A DNA stretch of 64,000 bases from Granulicella sp. L46 (GTDB lineage Bacteria > Acidobacteriota > Terriglobia > Terriglobales > Acidobacteriaceae), in contig NZ_LMUT01000003.1 in NCBI RefSeq assembly GCF_009765785.1, forward strand, positions 233,363 through 297,362. The letters run 5' to 3'. Of the stretch, positions 9,156 to 18,280 are shown in pieces. Both the position numbers and the translations under genes were made by a program. Each line of letters opens with the position of its first letter. Positions within the stretch are counted from its first letter, which is position 1. The notes under the pieces are model-generated. The model was not told the origin of the DNA and ran no database searches. It saw only the letters and a list, made by a program, of their open reading frames with translations.

Positions 9156-10514
9156 TTAAGCCTTCAGCTTCTCCCGCTCCAGGAACCGCTCCATGAACTT
9201 CGTATCGAAGTTACCCGACCGAAACTCTTCATCCGCGAAGATCCGCTGGTGCAGCGGGATCGACGTATGAATTCCCTGCACCACAAACTGGCTCAGCGCC
9301 CGCTGCATCTTGTTCATCGCCTCTTCGCGATCCTTGCCATGACACACCAGCTTGGCGATCAGCGAATCGTAATACTGCGGCACAACTCCCTCCGCATATT
9401 GCGCCGTATCCACGCGCACACCATTGCCACCCGGGAGGTTGAAGACGGTAATCTTCCCCGGGCTCGGGATGAATTTCTCCGGATGCTCGGCATTGATGCG
9501 GCACTCAATCGCGTGCCCAATCATCTTCGGTTGCTCAGGCACAATGTCGTGCAGCTTTTCGCCCGCCGCGATGCGCAACTGCGCCTTCACCAAATCCACA
9601 CCCGTCACCATCTCGGTAACGCAGTGCTCCACCTGGATACGAGTGTTCATCTCGATGAAGTAAATCGAGCCATCCTCATCCATCAGGAACTCAATCGTTC
9701 CGGCATTCCAGTAACCAATATCTTTCAGCGACCGCCGGATGACCTTAGCCATTTCCTCGCGCTGTTTGGGCGTAATCTGCAGGCTTGGCGCCTCTTCAAT
9801 CAGCTTCTGATGGCGCCTCTGGATAGAGCACTCGCGCTCCCCCAGGCTCATCACATTGCCGTGCTCATCGGCCAGCACCTGGAACTCGATATGCCGCGGC
9901 CGCTCAATAAACTTCTCCATGTAGAGTGCTCCATTGGAAAATGCATTCAGCGCCTCATGCGACGCACTCTGAAACAACGCCGGCAACTCTTCCCTGCTGC
10001 GACAAATCCGCATGCCGCGCCCGCCACCACCGGCCACTGCCTTCAGCATCACCGGATATCCAACGCTGTTTGCCCATTCCAACGCCGCATCCACATCCTC
10101 GATGGCGCCATCGCTACCGGGCAAAATCGGTACCTTGGCCTTCTTCATCGTCTGCCGCGCCGTGGCTTTCTCACCCATCATCCGCGTAACTTCCGGGGGC
10201 GGCCCAATGAACTTAATATTCGACGCGCGACAAACTTCGGCGAAGTTCGCGTTCTCGCTCAGCATCCCATAACCCGGATGGATCGCGTCCGCGCCGACAA
10301 TCTCTGCAGCCGAGATCACCGCCGGCACATTGAGATAGCTGTCCTTCGACGGCGGCGGCCCGATACATACCGCCTCATCCGCAAAGCGCACATGCAGGCT
10401 GTTACGGTCAGCTTCCGAGTACACCGCAACCGTGCGAATTCCCATCTCCTTGCACGCGCTGATCACGCGCAATGCAATCTCCCCGCGATTGGCAATCAAT
10501 ACCTTACGAAACAT
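9156..10514 (-). CDS. accC: Biotin carboxylase subunit of acetyl-CoA carboxylase
   Basis: ATP-dependent carboxylation of biotin on the carrier protein, the first half-reaction of malonyl-CoA formation. The start [18 protein letters not shown] is diagnostic. The ATP-grasp glycine loop GGGGRGM and the metal-binding and catalytic block [10 protein letters not shown] are present; the residue after EH is Cys where Pro is usual, a conservative oddity. The 452-residue length matches AccC. It follows accB by 53 bp and is followed immediately by thiE. The carboxyltransferase genes are not in the window. Confidence 0.97.
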   Translation of the reverse strand: MFRKVLIANRGEIALRVISACKEMGIRTVAVYSEADRNSLHVRFADEAVCIGPPPSKDSYLNVPAVISAAEIVGADAIHPGYGMLSENANFAEVCRASNIKFIGPPPEVTRMMGEKATARQTMKKAKVPILPGSDGAIEDVDAALEWANSVGYPVMLKAVAGGGGRGMRICRSREELPALFQSASHEALNAFSNGALYMEKFIERPRHIEFQVLADEHGNVMSLGERECSIQRRHQKLIEEAPSLQITPKQREEMAKVIRRSLKDIGYWNAGTIEFLMDEDGSIYFIEMNTRIQVEHCVTEMVTGVDLVKAQLRIAAGEKLHDIVPEQPKMIGHAIECRINAEHPEKFIPSPGKITVFNLPGGNGVRVDTAQYAEGVVPQYYDSLIAKLVCHGKDREEAMNKMQRALSQFVVQGIHTSIPLHQRIFADEEFRSGNFDTKFMERFLEREKLKA

Positions 10515-10567
10515 GCTTTGCCCTTGCTCTTCTTCCTGGAATCAGATGTCGACGGTGACGCCGTCAG

Positions 10568-11110
10568 CTACTTGACTGCGAATAGCGGCTGCCCATATTC
10601 CACAGGCTGTTCCCGCTTTACAAACACATGCACGATTTTTCCTGCGGCATCGCTTTCGATCTCGTTCATCAGCTTCATAGCTTCAACGATGCAAAGCACC
10701 TTGCCGACCGCAACCGTATCACCAACCTGCACAAACGCCGGCGAGTCCGGAGAGGGCGACTCATAAAATGTGCCCACAATCGGAGACTTCACAATATGCG
10801 CGCCGGCCCATGGATCAGCCTCGGCCGCAGATGCCTCAGGTACTGCCGCTGACGCAGCGATGCTTACCGGCGCCGCTGCTGGAGCCGGAGTTGCCGCAGG
10901 CGCTGGAGCCGCACTGCCCTTCGCCGCTGTCAGCAACGCCGCCATCTGCGCCGGATCGATTCCCGGTGCAGCGGCAGGGGTCTCGCCCGCAAAGCGCAAC
11001 CCCACCTTCAGATCCGGCCGCTCCATCTCAAACTCGGCGATCCCATTGGCCTTGAGAAACTCGACCAATTCTTTCAACTCGCGCAAATCGTTACCTTCCG
11101 TACCAGCCAT
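10568..11110 (-). CDS. accB: Biotin carboxyl carrier protein of acetyl-CoA carboxylase
   Basis: Carries biotin between the carboxylase and carboxyltransferase sites. The N-terminal helix region (LRELKELVEFLKANGIAEFE) is followed by an Ala/Pro-rich flexible linker (about 43-95). The C-terminal biotinyl domain has the invariant EAMKLMNEI, with K146 as the biotinylation site. The P-thumb loop of the type I carrier is suggested by GTFYESPSPDSPAF. The 180-residue length is typical. AGGAG precedes the ATG at 11110. Together with accC it forms the usual pair; the M24 peptidase gene ends 47 bp upstream on the same strand. Confidence 0.96.
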   Translation of the reverse strand: MAGTEGNDLRELKELVEFLKANGIAEFEMERPDLKVGLRFAGETPAAAPGIDPAQMAALLTAAKGSAAPAPAATPAPAAAPVSIAASAAVPEASAAEADPWAGAHIVKSPIVGTFYESPSPDSPAFVQVGDTVAVGKVLCIVEAMKLMNEIESDAAGKIVHVFVKREQPVEYGQPLFAVK

Positions 11111-11157
11111 GCGTTCCTACTCCTGGAAAATTCTTTTTCCTAACTCTCAATTCAGCT

Positions 11158-12330
11158 TTACAGCTCGATCCAATCCTTCGGACTGGCGGCCGTCAGCAGC
11201 TCGTGGCCGCTCTTCGTTACCAGCACCATATCTTCGATGCGCACCCCAAAGGCCTTCGCAACCGGGTGCCCCTTTTTCGTGCGGGAGCCGGGCCGCCGAG
11301 CCTTAAGCGCAGCCCCACTAGAAAGATACGCCCCCGGCTCAATCGTAATCACCATGCCCGGCTCCAGCACCTGTTCCTGCCTCGCTGCAATCCTCGGTCC
11401 CTCGTGAATCTCCAGCCCAACGCCGTGCCCGGTTGAGTGCGAGAATTCCTTCTCCAACCCCGCCTTCCGCAACACCGAACGCGCAGCTTCATCTACCTCG
11501 CTACAGCGAACCCCAGGCGAAACAGCCGCAATCGCCGCCTCCTGAGCTTCCAGCACCGAATGATACACGTCCCACTCGCGCTCGCTGGGCCGCCCAAGGT
11601 GCACCGTCCGCGTCATGTCCGAGCAATAACCACCCAGCAGCACCCCAAAATCCAGCGTCACAAAACCCTGCGCGGGCAGCTTTGCCGCTGTAGCCCGACC
11701 ATGAGGGAGCGCCGAGCGCTCTCCGCTCGCCACAATCGTCTCGAAACTCATGGCCTCCACTCCGGCCAGCCGGGCCATGAACTCCAGCTGCGCGGCCACC
11801 TGCGTCTCTCCAACTCCGGGAATCAAATACTGCAGCACCGCGCTAAAAAGACCGCACCCCACCGCGGCTGCCTTGCGCATGCGCACAATCTCGTCCTCGT
11901 CCTTCACCTGGCGAATCCGTGCCACCAAGCCATCGGTGGCCACAAAAAAACTTCGTCTCATCGGCGCGGGCACAGCCTTGAGCGCTTGATTTACAGCCTT
12001 CTTCATCAACTCCAGCGCCGCCACACTGGTCTGCGCGGCATCGAACGCGCATTTCTTAACGCCCGCTGCCGCCAGCCACTCCACCGCCTGCACGCCTGGC
12101 GATCGCTTGTCGATCACCAACCGCAGCCCGTTCACCTCAGCCTTCGCCTGCGTCGTATATCGCCCATCTGTAAACAAGGCAGCCCGTCCACCGGCCAGCG
12201 CGACCGCTCCACTAGAGCCGGTAAATCCGCTTAGGTAGCGAACATCGGGGGCGTGCGTTACCAGCAGCGCTTCCGCTCCAGCCCGCAGCGCAGCCTGCAT
12301 CGCCTGCTTCCGTCTTGCCCTTTCGCGCAT
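11158..12330 (-). CDS. M24 family aminopeptidase (Xaa-Pro peptidase type)
   Basis: A cytoplasmic metallopeptidase predicted to remove N-terminal residues, probably those preceding proline. The creatinase-like N-terminal domain (about 1-140) is followed by the pita-bread fold. All five metal ligands can be placed: D227 (LDFG), D238 (SDMTRT), H302 ([12 protein letters not shown]), E331 (TIEPG) and E366 (VRIED). A basic insertion ([14 protein letters not shown]) sits between E331 and E366, making this loop longer than usual. It is the first gene of the minus-strand run leading into accB-accC-thiE. A -10-like TAAAAT lies just upstream of the ATG, in the region shared with the divergent phosphoesterase gene. 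Confidence 0.9.
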   Translation of the reverse strand: MRERARRKQAMQAALRAGAEALLVTHAPDVRYLSGFTGSSGAVALAGGRAALFTDGRYTTQAKAEVNGLRLVIDKRSPGVQAVEWLAAAGVKKCAFDAAQTSVAALELMKKAVNQALKAVPAPMRRSFFVATDGLVARIRQVKDEDEIVRMRKAAAVGCGLFSAVLQYLIPGVGETQVAAQLEFMARLAGVEAMSFETIVASGERSALPHGRATAAKLPAQGFVTLDFGVLLGGYCSDMTRTVHLGRPSEREWDVYHSVLEAQEAAIAAVSPGVRCSEVDEAARSVLRKAGLEKEFSHSTGHGVGLEIHEGPRIAARQEQVLEPGMVITIEPGAYLSSGAALKARRPGSRTKKGHPVAKAFGVRIEDMVLVTKSGHELLTAASPKDWIEL

Positions 12331-12417
12331 CCCCCCATTTTACCCGCGCTTCGCATCCTTCACACCGGCGATGCCTTAGTCGTTACCCTCAACGCGTGTT
12401 AGCCGCTATCATGAAGT

Positions 12418-13389
12418 ATGCATCAAGGTTCGACCCCCACCGGCCAACCAGAATCGCACCACCTCACCCGCCGCGGTTTCCTTGGTGCCACACTCGCAGC
12501 TGCAGGCCTCGGCGTCGCCGTTTACTCGGGAACCCACGCGCGCCACGAGTTCGAAATCACGCGCCTCACCATCCCTATCCGCGATCTCCCCGACGGCTTC
12601 GAGAACTTCCGCATCGTTCAAATTAGCGACATCCACCTCGAAGAGTTCACCGAAGCCTATTTCCTCGAGCAGATGGTCGCCCAGACCAACGCGATGGCGC
12701 CAGATCTCGTCCTGGTCACGGGTGATTTTGTCAGCCGCGGCCCACTCTCTCTCGCGGCCTCCTGGCGCGCCGCCGGCTTAGCCGCCGAAATCCTCTCCAC
12801 CCTCAAAGCCCCCCAGCGCTTCGGCATTCTCGGCAACCACGACGTCAACGTCGGCGCCGATCACGTCATTCCGCCCCTCGAAGCCCACGGAACCCCCATC
12901 CTCGTCGACAGCTATTTCCCCCTCGAGCGCGGCCGTGATGTTATCTGGCTGTGCGGCGCTAACGACGCCGGAACCCGCACCCCCGACCTCAACTTCGCGA
13001 TCCCCCCAAACCCGCGCGCACCCGTCATCTTCATGTGCCACGAGCCGGACTACGTCGAGAACGTCATCCTTCACCCTCGGTTCCCGCTCATCGATCTCAT
13101 GCTCTCTGGCCACTCACATGGCGGCCAGATACGCCTCCCCATCCTTGGCCCGCTCATTCTGCCGCCCATGGGTCAGAAGTACGTCGAAGGCATGTTCCAG
13201 TTCGACCACATGCAGCTGTATGTGAACCGAGGCATCGGCACGGTAGGCCTTCCCTTCCGCCTCAACTGTCCCGCCGAACTCACCCATTTCACCCTGGTAA
13301 GAGCCGCAGAGTCAGCGCTTGCCCCGGCACCCGCTACCGCGCGCTGGCCACGGGCTTCTTCTTCGCGGGCTCGACTGCCGCGCTCTTAG
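12418..13389 (+). CDS. Tat-exported metallophosphoesterase
   Basis: A calcineurin-like phosphoesterase of the YkuE type, acting outside the cytoplasmic membrane on an unknown phosphoester. A twin-arginine signal (LTRRGFLGATLAAAGLG, residues 16-32) is followed by the metal-site motifs in order: D71 and H73 (SDIHLEEF), G102-D103 (GDFVSRG), GNHD (139-142), H208 (HEPDY) and GHSH (231-234). The 323-residue length is normal, with a short basic tail. The start has no Shine-Dalgarno sequence; TATCAT ends five bases before the ATG, so the mRNA may be leaderless. The last 56 bp overlap the oppositely oriented HTH gene. Confidence 0.9.
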   Translation: MHQGSTPTGQPESHHLTRRGFLGATLAAAGLGVAVYSGTHARHEFEITRLTIPIRDLPDGFENFRIVQISDIHLEEFTEAYFLEQMVAQTNAMAPDLVLVTGDFVSRGPLSLAASWRAAGLAAEILSTLKAPQRFGILGNHDVNVGADHVIPPLEAHGTPILVDSYFPLERGRDVIWLCGANDAGTRTPDLNFAIPPNPRAPVIFMCHEPDYVENVILHPRFPLIDLMLSGHSHGGQIRLPILGPLILPPMGQKYVEGMFQFDHMQLYVNRGIGTVGLPFRLNCPAELTHFTLVRAAESALAPAPATARWPRASSSRARLPRS

Positions 13390-13594
13390 GCGCAACCCCA
13401 CTCTTCACGTCCATCCAGTTATCCAGCAGGCTCTTGCGAAACCGCCACCGGTTCCCCAACTTGAACGCAGGCACAAAGCCCTCGGACGCATAGCGGTACA
13501 ACGTATCCCCGCTGATCCCGAGGTAGTCCGCGGCCTGGCGAATATCCATCACCTCGCGGAGCGCCAGCTGTCCTTGTGTTGTTCCCGCTGCCAT
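13334..13594 (-). CDS. Small helix-turn-helix DNA-binding protein (excisionase/MerR-like)
   Basis: An 86-residue protein with one winged helix-turn-helix of the HTH_17/AlpA type: MDIRQAADYLGISGDTLYRY followed by the wing FVPAFKLGNRWRF. A basic Ala/Lys-rich tail follows (KKKPVASAR). I chose the ATG at 13594, which has GGAG six bases upstream; a GTG at 13663 would add 23 residues. It lies downstream of the etf and EMO genes on the same strand, but 238 bp away. That spacer holds AT-rich palindromes (ATCAATTGAT at 13712-13721, AGATATATCT at 13783-13792), so it may have its own promoter or operator. Its target is unknown; no integrase or prophage is nearby, so an excisionase role is unlikely. Confidence 0.8.
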   Translation of the reverse strand: MAAGTTQGQLALREVMDIRQAADYLGISGDTLYRYASEGFVPAFKLGNRWRFRKSLLDNWMDVKSGVAPKSAAVEPAKKKPVASAR

Positions 13595-13832
13595 GAACAT
13601 CTCCAGTCGTCGGTGAATCTTCCGGTATCGCCTGCGTACCCCTTGTTCTACCTGCTTTTCCACAGGCAGACAAGGTCTTTGTTTGGCGTCCGTTATGCTT
13701 CGCCACTGTTAATCAATTGATACATAGCTCCGATTGCCGTGGACCAGCTCCACCAGCTCGCAGAAACGATTGAAAACAAGGAAGATATATCTATTTTCTC
13801 GATCTGAGCGCATGCTGTGAAGTCGCCTTCTC

Positions 13833-16397
13833 CTATTCGCGCGAATCGGGAGGCTTGACGCTCTTCTTCGGCTCCCACTTCTTGCGCGCCGGCGCCGACG
13901 CAGCCGTATCTCCCAGTTCGGGCCCACTCGACACATCTGCCGCCACTTCAGGAACCGCCTCAACTGCCGCCGTCTCAGCAATCTGAGGCGTGCTCGCGAT
14001 TGGCTCAGTGGATGTCCCCGACACCTTCGGCGTCCACTTCTTGCGCACCACTGCGGGCACCTGCCCGCCTCGTGTCTCCGTCGCTGCCACAGTATTTACT
14101 TCAGGCTCAATCTTTTGTTCCTGCACCCCAACGTCAATCAACGCCTCACTCTCCGTTGCGGAGACTGCAGCCTTCGGCGTCCACTTCTTACGCGCAACAA
14201 CTGGCGCCGCGGCCTCCGGCATCTCCGCTACGGCAGCAGCATTTGCTACAGGCTCAACGGTCGACTCGAACACCGGCTCTTTAGCTCTCGCCACAACCTC
14301 CACCGAAGCCTCAACCGCCGCAGCGAGCCCCCGCGACTCCGCCGAACTCTGCGCGACGATCTCGCCAGCCCGCCGCAGCACGCTCTCCAGCATCAGCTCG
14401 GCAACGTCCTTCACCGCAATCCCGCCCTCACCCTTCCCCGGCGTGCTCTCCAGCATGCTCTTGCAGAACGGGCATCCCACGGCCAACACCTTCTCCTCGT
14501 TGTGCCCCGCCAGCCGCCCCTCCGCCTCGCGATACCGGTTGTCCGAAATCCTCTCGTCTCCCGCCTCTTCTTCCTTCCAGAACTGCGCACCACCCGCCCC
14601 GCAGCAGAACGAGTTCTCCCGTTTCCGCTCCAGCTCCACAAAATCGTTCGTCAACACCTTCAGCACATTCCGCGGCGCGTCATACACCCCGCTATGCCGC
14701 CCCAGGTAACACGGATCGTGATACGTAACCGAAGACTCGGTCGCCTCCACCTCCAGCCTTCCATCCGCCACCAGCGACTCCAGATACTCGGTGTGGTGGA
14801 CCACCTTAAAGTCGCCGCCAATCTGCCGATACTCCTTGCCAATCGTATTCATGCAATGCGGACACGTCGCCACAATCAACTTCGGCCGCACCGTCGTCAG
14901 TGTCGCAACATTCTGGTCTGCGAGCTGCCGGTAGAGATATTCATTCCCCGCCCGCCGCGCCGTATCTCCCGTGCAACACTCTTTCTTCCCCAACACCGCA
15001 AAGTTAACCTTCGCCCGCGTTAGCAACTGAACAAACGCCCGCGCCGTCTTCTGCGACTGCGGATCATAACTAGCCGCACATCCCACCCAATACAAAACAT
15101 CCGGCTCCGGATTCTCCTCGATCGTCGGCACCACCAACCCGTCCGCCCATTCCAGCCGCTTCTCGTGGCCAATCCCCCAAGGATTACTCGCCCGCTCCAT
15201 CCCCCGAAACGCCGTCTGCAACTGCGCAGGAAACTCGCCCTCCATCATCACCTGCTGCCGCCGTATATCGATGATGTCCAGCATCTGCTCATTCTGTGTC
15301 GGACAAACTTCCATACACGCGCCACACGTTGTGCAGGCCCAAGCCGCCTCCGCCGACAGCGCAAACTGCAGCAGCGGCCGTGGGCTCTCCCCGCCCTTTT
15401 CAAATACCACGCCCGCCCGTGCCAGCGAGTTCAACTCCATCCGCTTATTGATCTCAAACGCAGCCGGGCTCAGCGACTTCCCGGTAGCCGACGCCGGACA
15501 AACATCCTGGCACCGGTTGCACTGAATACACGCATAAGCATCGAGCAGCCGAGGCCACCCAAGATCCTCCAATCGCTTCGCCCCCAGCTTCGGCTCTTCG
15601 GTCTCGAGGTTCACATCCAAAGCCGGCAGCACACCAGACGAAGCCTCACGCGCCACCAAATACTTAGTCGAAGCCATAAATAAATGCACATGCTTCGTGT
15701 ACGGGAAATACATCAGGAACAGCAGCACACTCCCCAGCGCACCCCAGTACCCAAAAAACCTCCACGCCTCAGCGTTCGCCGGAGTAAATGCATGCGACAG
15801 CAGCGAAGCAAACGGCTGAAACCGATCCCGCCCCTCAATCGCCAGCTTCGCCCCCGCACCCACTGCCCGGCTCCCCACATGAAACAAAATGAACGCCGAA
15901 ACAATCAGCGAGTCCCGCGAAATATACCGCCGCCCCACATCCTCATGCAGCATCGTCCGTTCATTGAACCGAAAATCCCGTTTGCTAGGCAGCAAGAATC
16001 GCCGCACAACCAGCGCCACCACGCCAACCAGCACCAGCAAGCTCAGCACATCCGCCGCAAGGTTATAAGCCGCCCCAACCCAGCTTCCCGATGAGATAGA
16101 AACCGGAAGATACCCCTCCACCGCATCTACAAAGTTCACCAGAATATAAAACGTGAACCCATAAAAAATGAACGAGTGAAAGAAGCTAATCCAGGGCCGC
16201 TTCTTGAACGTCCGCGTCTGCAACAGCGTAGTCGTCAGCGCGTACCAAACCCTCACCCACACCCGATCCCACCGCAAGTCCGCGTCCGCGCGCCCCCGCG
16301 CAATCCGCCGATACAGCCGATAGAATCCCCACGCCCCCAATCCACCTGTAATCCCCGCGAACACCAGGAAGGCAATCTTCTGCGCCAAAGGAAGCAT
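13833..16397 (-). CDS. Membrane Fe-S ETF:(mena)quinone oxidoreductase (EMO type)
   Basis: Predicted to pass electrons from reduced EtfAB to the quinone pool. The N-terminal third holds about six membrane helices with His residues suited to heme (for example SFFHSFIFYGFTFY). Two 4Fe-4S ferredoxin motifs follow: C290, C293, C296, C300 and C355, C358, C361, C365. Two heterodisulfide-reductase CCG domains come next (VGCAASYDP to TCPHCMN; HDPCYLG to SFCCGAGG). The last 170 residues are a low-complexity tail with three RKKW(T/E)PK repeats at about 736, 785 and 838. It lies 39 bp after etfA, and this etfB-etfA-Fe-S protein order is the known context of EMO proteins. The assignment rests on family and context. 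The tail is unusual. Confidence 0.85.
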   Translation of the reverse strand: MLPLAQKIAFLVFAGITGGLGAWGFYRLYRRIARGRADADLRWDRVWVRVWYALTTTLLQTRTFKKRPWISFFHSFIFYGFTFYILVNFVDAVEGYLPVSISSGSWVGAAYNLAADVLSLLVLVGVVALVVRRFLLPSKRDFRFNERTMLHEDVGRRYISRDSLIVSAFILFHVGSRAVGAGAKLAIEGRDRFQPFASLLSHAFTPANAEAWRFFGYWGALGSVLLFLMYFPYTKHVHLFMASTKYLVAREASSGVLPALDVNLETEEPKLGAKRLEDLGWPRLLDAYACIQCNRCQDVCPASATGKSLSPAAFEINKRMELNSLARAGVVFEKGGESPRPLLQFALSAEAAWACTTCGACMEVCPTQNEQMLDIIDIRRQQVMMEGEFPAQLQTAFRGMERASNPWGIGHEKRLEWADGLVVPTIEENPEPDVLYWVGCAASYDPQSQKTARAFVQLLTRAKVNFAVLGKKECCTGDTARRAGNEYLYRQLADQNVATLTTVRPKLIVATCPHCMNTIGKEYRQIGGDFKVVHHTEYLESLVADGRLEVEATESSVTYHDPCYLGRHSGVYDAPRNVLKVLTNDFVELERKRENSFCCGAGGAQFWKEEEAGDERISDNRYREAEGRLAGHNEEKVLAVGCPFCKSMLESTPGKGEGGIAVKDVAELMLESVLRRAGEIVAQSSAESRGLAAAVEASVEVVARAKEPVFESTVEPVANAAAVAEMPEAAAPVVARKKWTPKAAVSATESEALIDVGVQEQKIEPEVNTVAATETRGGQVPAVVRKKWTPKVSGTSTEPIASTPQIAETAAVEAVPEVAADVSSGPELGDTAASAPARKKWEPKKSVKPPDSRE

Positions 16398-16436
16398 CCG
16401 TACTCACTCCTGCATCGCGTTGCGGTGCGCGCTCGC

Positions 16437-17387
16437 TTACTTGCGCAGTTCCTGAATCATCGCAGGCACAATCTCTTTCACATCGCCCACAATGCCGTAG
16501 TCCGCGATCTTAAAGATCGGAGCATCCCCGTCCTTATTGATCGCCACAATACACTTGCTCTTGTTCATCCCGGAAAGATGCTGCACCGCCCCCGAGATCC
16601 CAACAGCAATATAAGCCTTAGGCTGCACCGTCTTCCCCGTCTGCCCCACCTGTTCCGAGTAAGGCCTCCACCCTGCATCTACCACCGCGCGCGTAGCTCC
16701 AACCGCAGCTCCCAACTGGTCCGCCAAACCTTCCACAAGCTGTACAAATCCCTCCGGAGTTCCAACGCCTCGCCCACCCGAGACCACAATATCAGCCTCG
16801 ATCAACGCAATCCTTCCCGTCTTCTCCTTCGTGCTTCCCGTGACCACCAGCCGCCTCTTCGGCAGCTCCAAATCCACATCGAACTGCTCGGCTGCAGTCG
16901 TCCCCGGCACCGCCGGCGCGAACGCCCCAGCCTTCACCGTCACCACCACCACCGGCGCCTTCGCCTCCACGCGCTCGGTCACGCGCGTAAGAAAGGTGTA
17001 GTGCTCGGCATGAAGCACGCCCCCCTCATCCTTCAAGCTCATCACATCCTCAAGCAGCGGCGCATCCAACTTCACCGCGACCCGCGGACTATACTCCCGT
17101 CCACTGCGGCTCCCCGCAATCAGCACCACCTCCGCCTCACCCTCGGCAGCAATCTGCGCCACCGCCGCCGACCAAACCTCCGCATCATATTGCGCCAACT
17201 CAGCAGAATCCCCCACCAACACCTGGTCCGCAATCAGGGCAGCACTCGCAGCCACCGAAGCCACACCACTCCCCAGCACCAGAGCCGTCACGCCACCTTC
17301 ACGTTTCAACCCGCGCGCCGCCGAAGCCAACTCATACGCACTCTTGCTCAACTTCCCATTCGCGTGTTCCGCAACAATCAAAATCAT
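16437..17387 (-). CDS. etfA: Electron transfer flavoprotein alpha subunit
   Basis: Binds the redox-active FAD and accepts electrons from acyl-CoA dehydrogenases. The C-terminal FAD domain is clear: [20 protein letters not shown], then [12 protein letters not shown] and [19 protein letters not shown]. The N-terminal domain starts [13 protein letters not shown]. The 316-residue length is normal. Its ATG overlaps the etfB stop by four bases, indicating translational coupling. The next gene downstream is the membrane oxidoreductase that would reoxidise this protein. Confidence 0.96.
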   Translation of the reverse strand: MILIVAEHANGKLSKSAYELASAARGLKREGGVTALVLGSGVASVAASAALIADQVLVGDSAELAQYDAEVWSAAVAQIAAEGEAEVVLIAGSRSGREYSPRVAVKLDAPLLEDVMSLKDEGGVLHAEHYTFLTRVTERVEAKAPVVVVTVKAGAFAPAVPGTTAAEQFDVDLELPKRRLVVTGSTKEKTGRIALIEADIVVSGGRGVGTPEGFVQLVEGLADQLGAAVGATRAVVDAGWRPYSEQVGQTGKTVQPKAYIAVGISGAVQHLSGMNKSKCIVAINKDGDAPIFKIADYGIVGDVKEIVPAMIQELRK

Positions 17388-18142
17388 GCAATCACCCCAG
17401 CGTCTTCCCGCAACATCTTCACCAGCTGCGCCGCAGCGCCAGCCGCATCCTTACCATCCAGAATCTTCTTCAGTCGTTCCTTCACCTGGATCTCCACGCC
17501 GTTCACCTTCACCTTTGGCGCCGCGCCGTAAGCCTCCAGTGTTTCCTTGCGAATCTCTTTCTTCTTCGACTTCATGATGTTCGGCAGCGTCGGATACCGC
17601 GGCTCATTCAACCCCTGCTGTGTCGTCACCACCGCCGGCAGCACCACCTCAAACGACTCGCTCCCCTCATCCGCCTCATGTTTCCCCACCAGCGTCGACC
17701 CCTTCAATTCCAGCGCGCTCGTCCACGTAGCCTGGGGCCACCCCAGCCGCTCCGCCGTCGCCGCGCCGAGCGCCTGGCTATCCCAATCCGCCTCCTGCCC
17801 ACCACAGAAGATCAGCTCCGCCCCCTCAGCCTTCGCAATCTGTGCCATGACAGCACTCAGCGCAATCGCATCAAGCGACACATCCGTCACCACGTGAATG
17901 CCACGATCCGCGCCCATCGCCAGCGCCGTGCGCAACGCTTCTTCTGCCCGCGCTGGCCCCACCGACACAGCCACAATCTCCGCCTCCGCGCCCGCCTCGC
18001 GTAACCGCAGCGCCTCCTCGACGCCATACTCATCCATCGTGTCCATCACCAGCTTGCTGCCTTCTAATTCCACCGCGCCATTGCGCACGCGGACACTCTC
18101 TTCCGCGTCCAGCACCTGGCGTATCAACGTCAAAATCCGCAT
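17384..18142 (-). CDS. etfB: Electron transfer flavoprotein beta subunit
   Basis: Partner of EtfA in the cytoplasmic electron carrier for fatty-acid oxidation; this subunit holds AMP. The 252 residues include the family core [12 protein letters not shown] near the N-terminus and the later block [25 protein letters not shown]. The family signature near the end ([25 protein letters not shown]) is intact. AGGAG lies eight bases before the ATG at 18142. It is the first gene of etfB-etfA-EMO and is divergent from an acyl-CoA dehydrogenase across 138 bp, so the shared spacer probably holds both promoters. Confidence 0.96.
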   Translation of the reverse strand: MRILTLIRQVLDAEESVRVRNGAVELEGSKLVMDTMDEYGVEEALRLREAGAEAEIVAVSVGPARAEEALRTALAMGADRGIHVVTDVSLDAIALSAVMAQIAKAEGAELIFCGGQEADWDSQALGAATAERLGWPQATWTSALELKGSTLVGKHEADEGSESFEVVLPAVVTTQQGLNEPRYPTLPNIMKSKKKEIRKETLEAYGAAPKVKVNGVEIQVKERLKKILDGKDAAGAAAQLVKMLREDAGVIA

Positions 18143-18280
18143 CGAACCAACTCCTGCCTATCCCGTTACGCGCCAATCCACTACGATTACAGCGCACAAA
18201 CTTGTCTGTCTCACTGCTGATCTGTTAATTTACCCTCGGGTAGAATAACTACGCAACCCCTTCCCGGAGAATCCAGCCCC

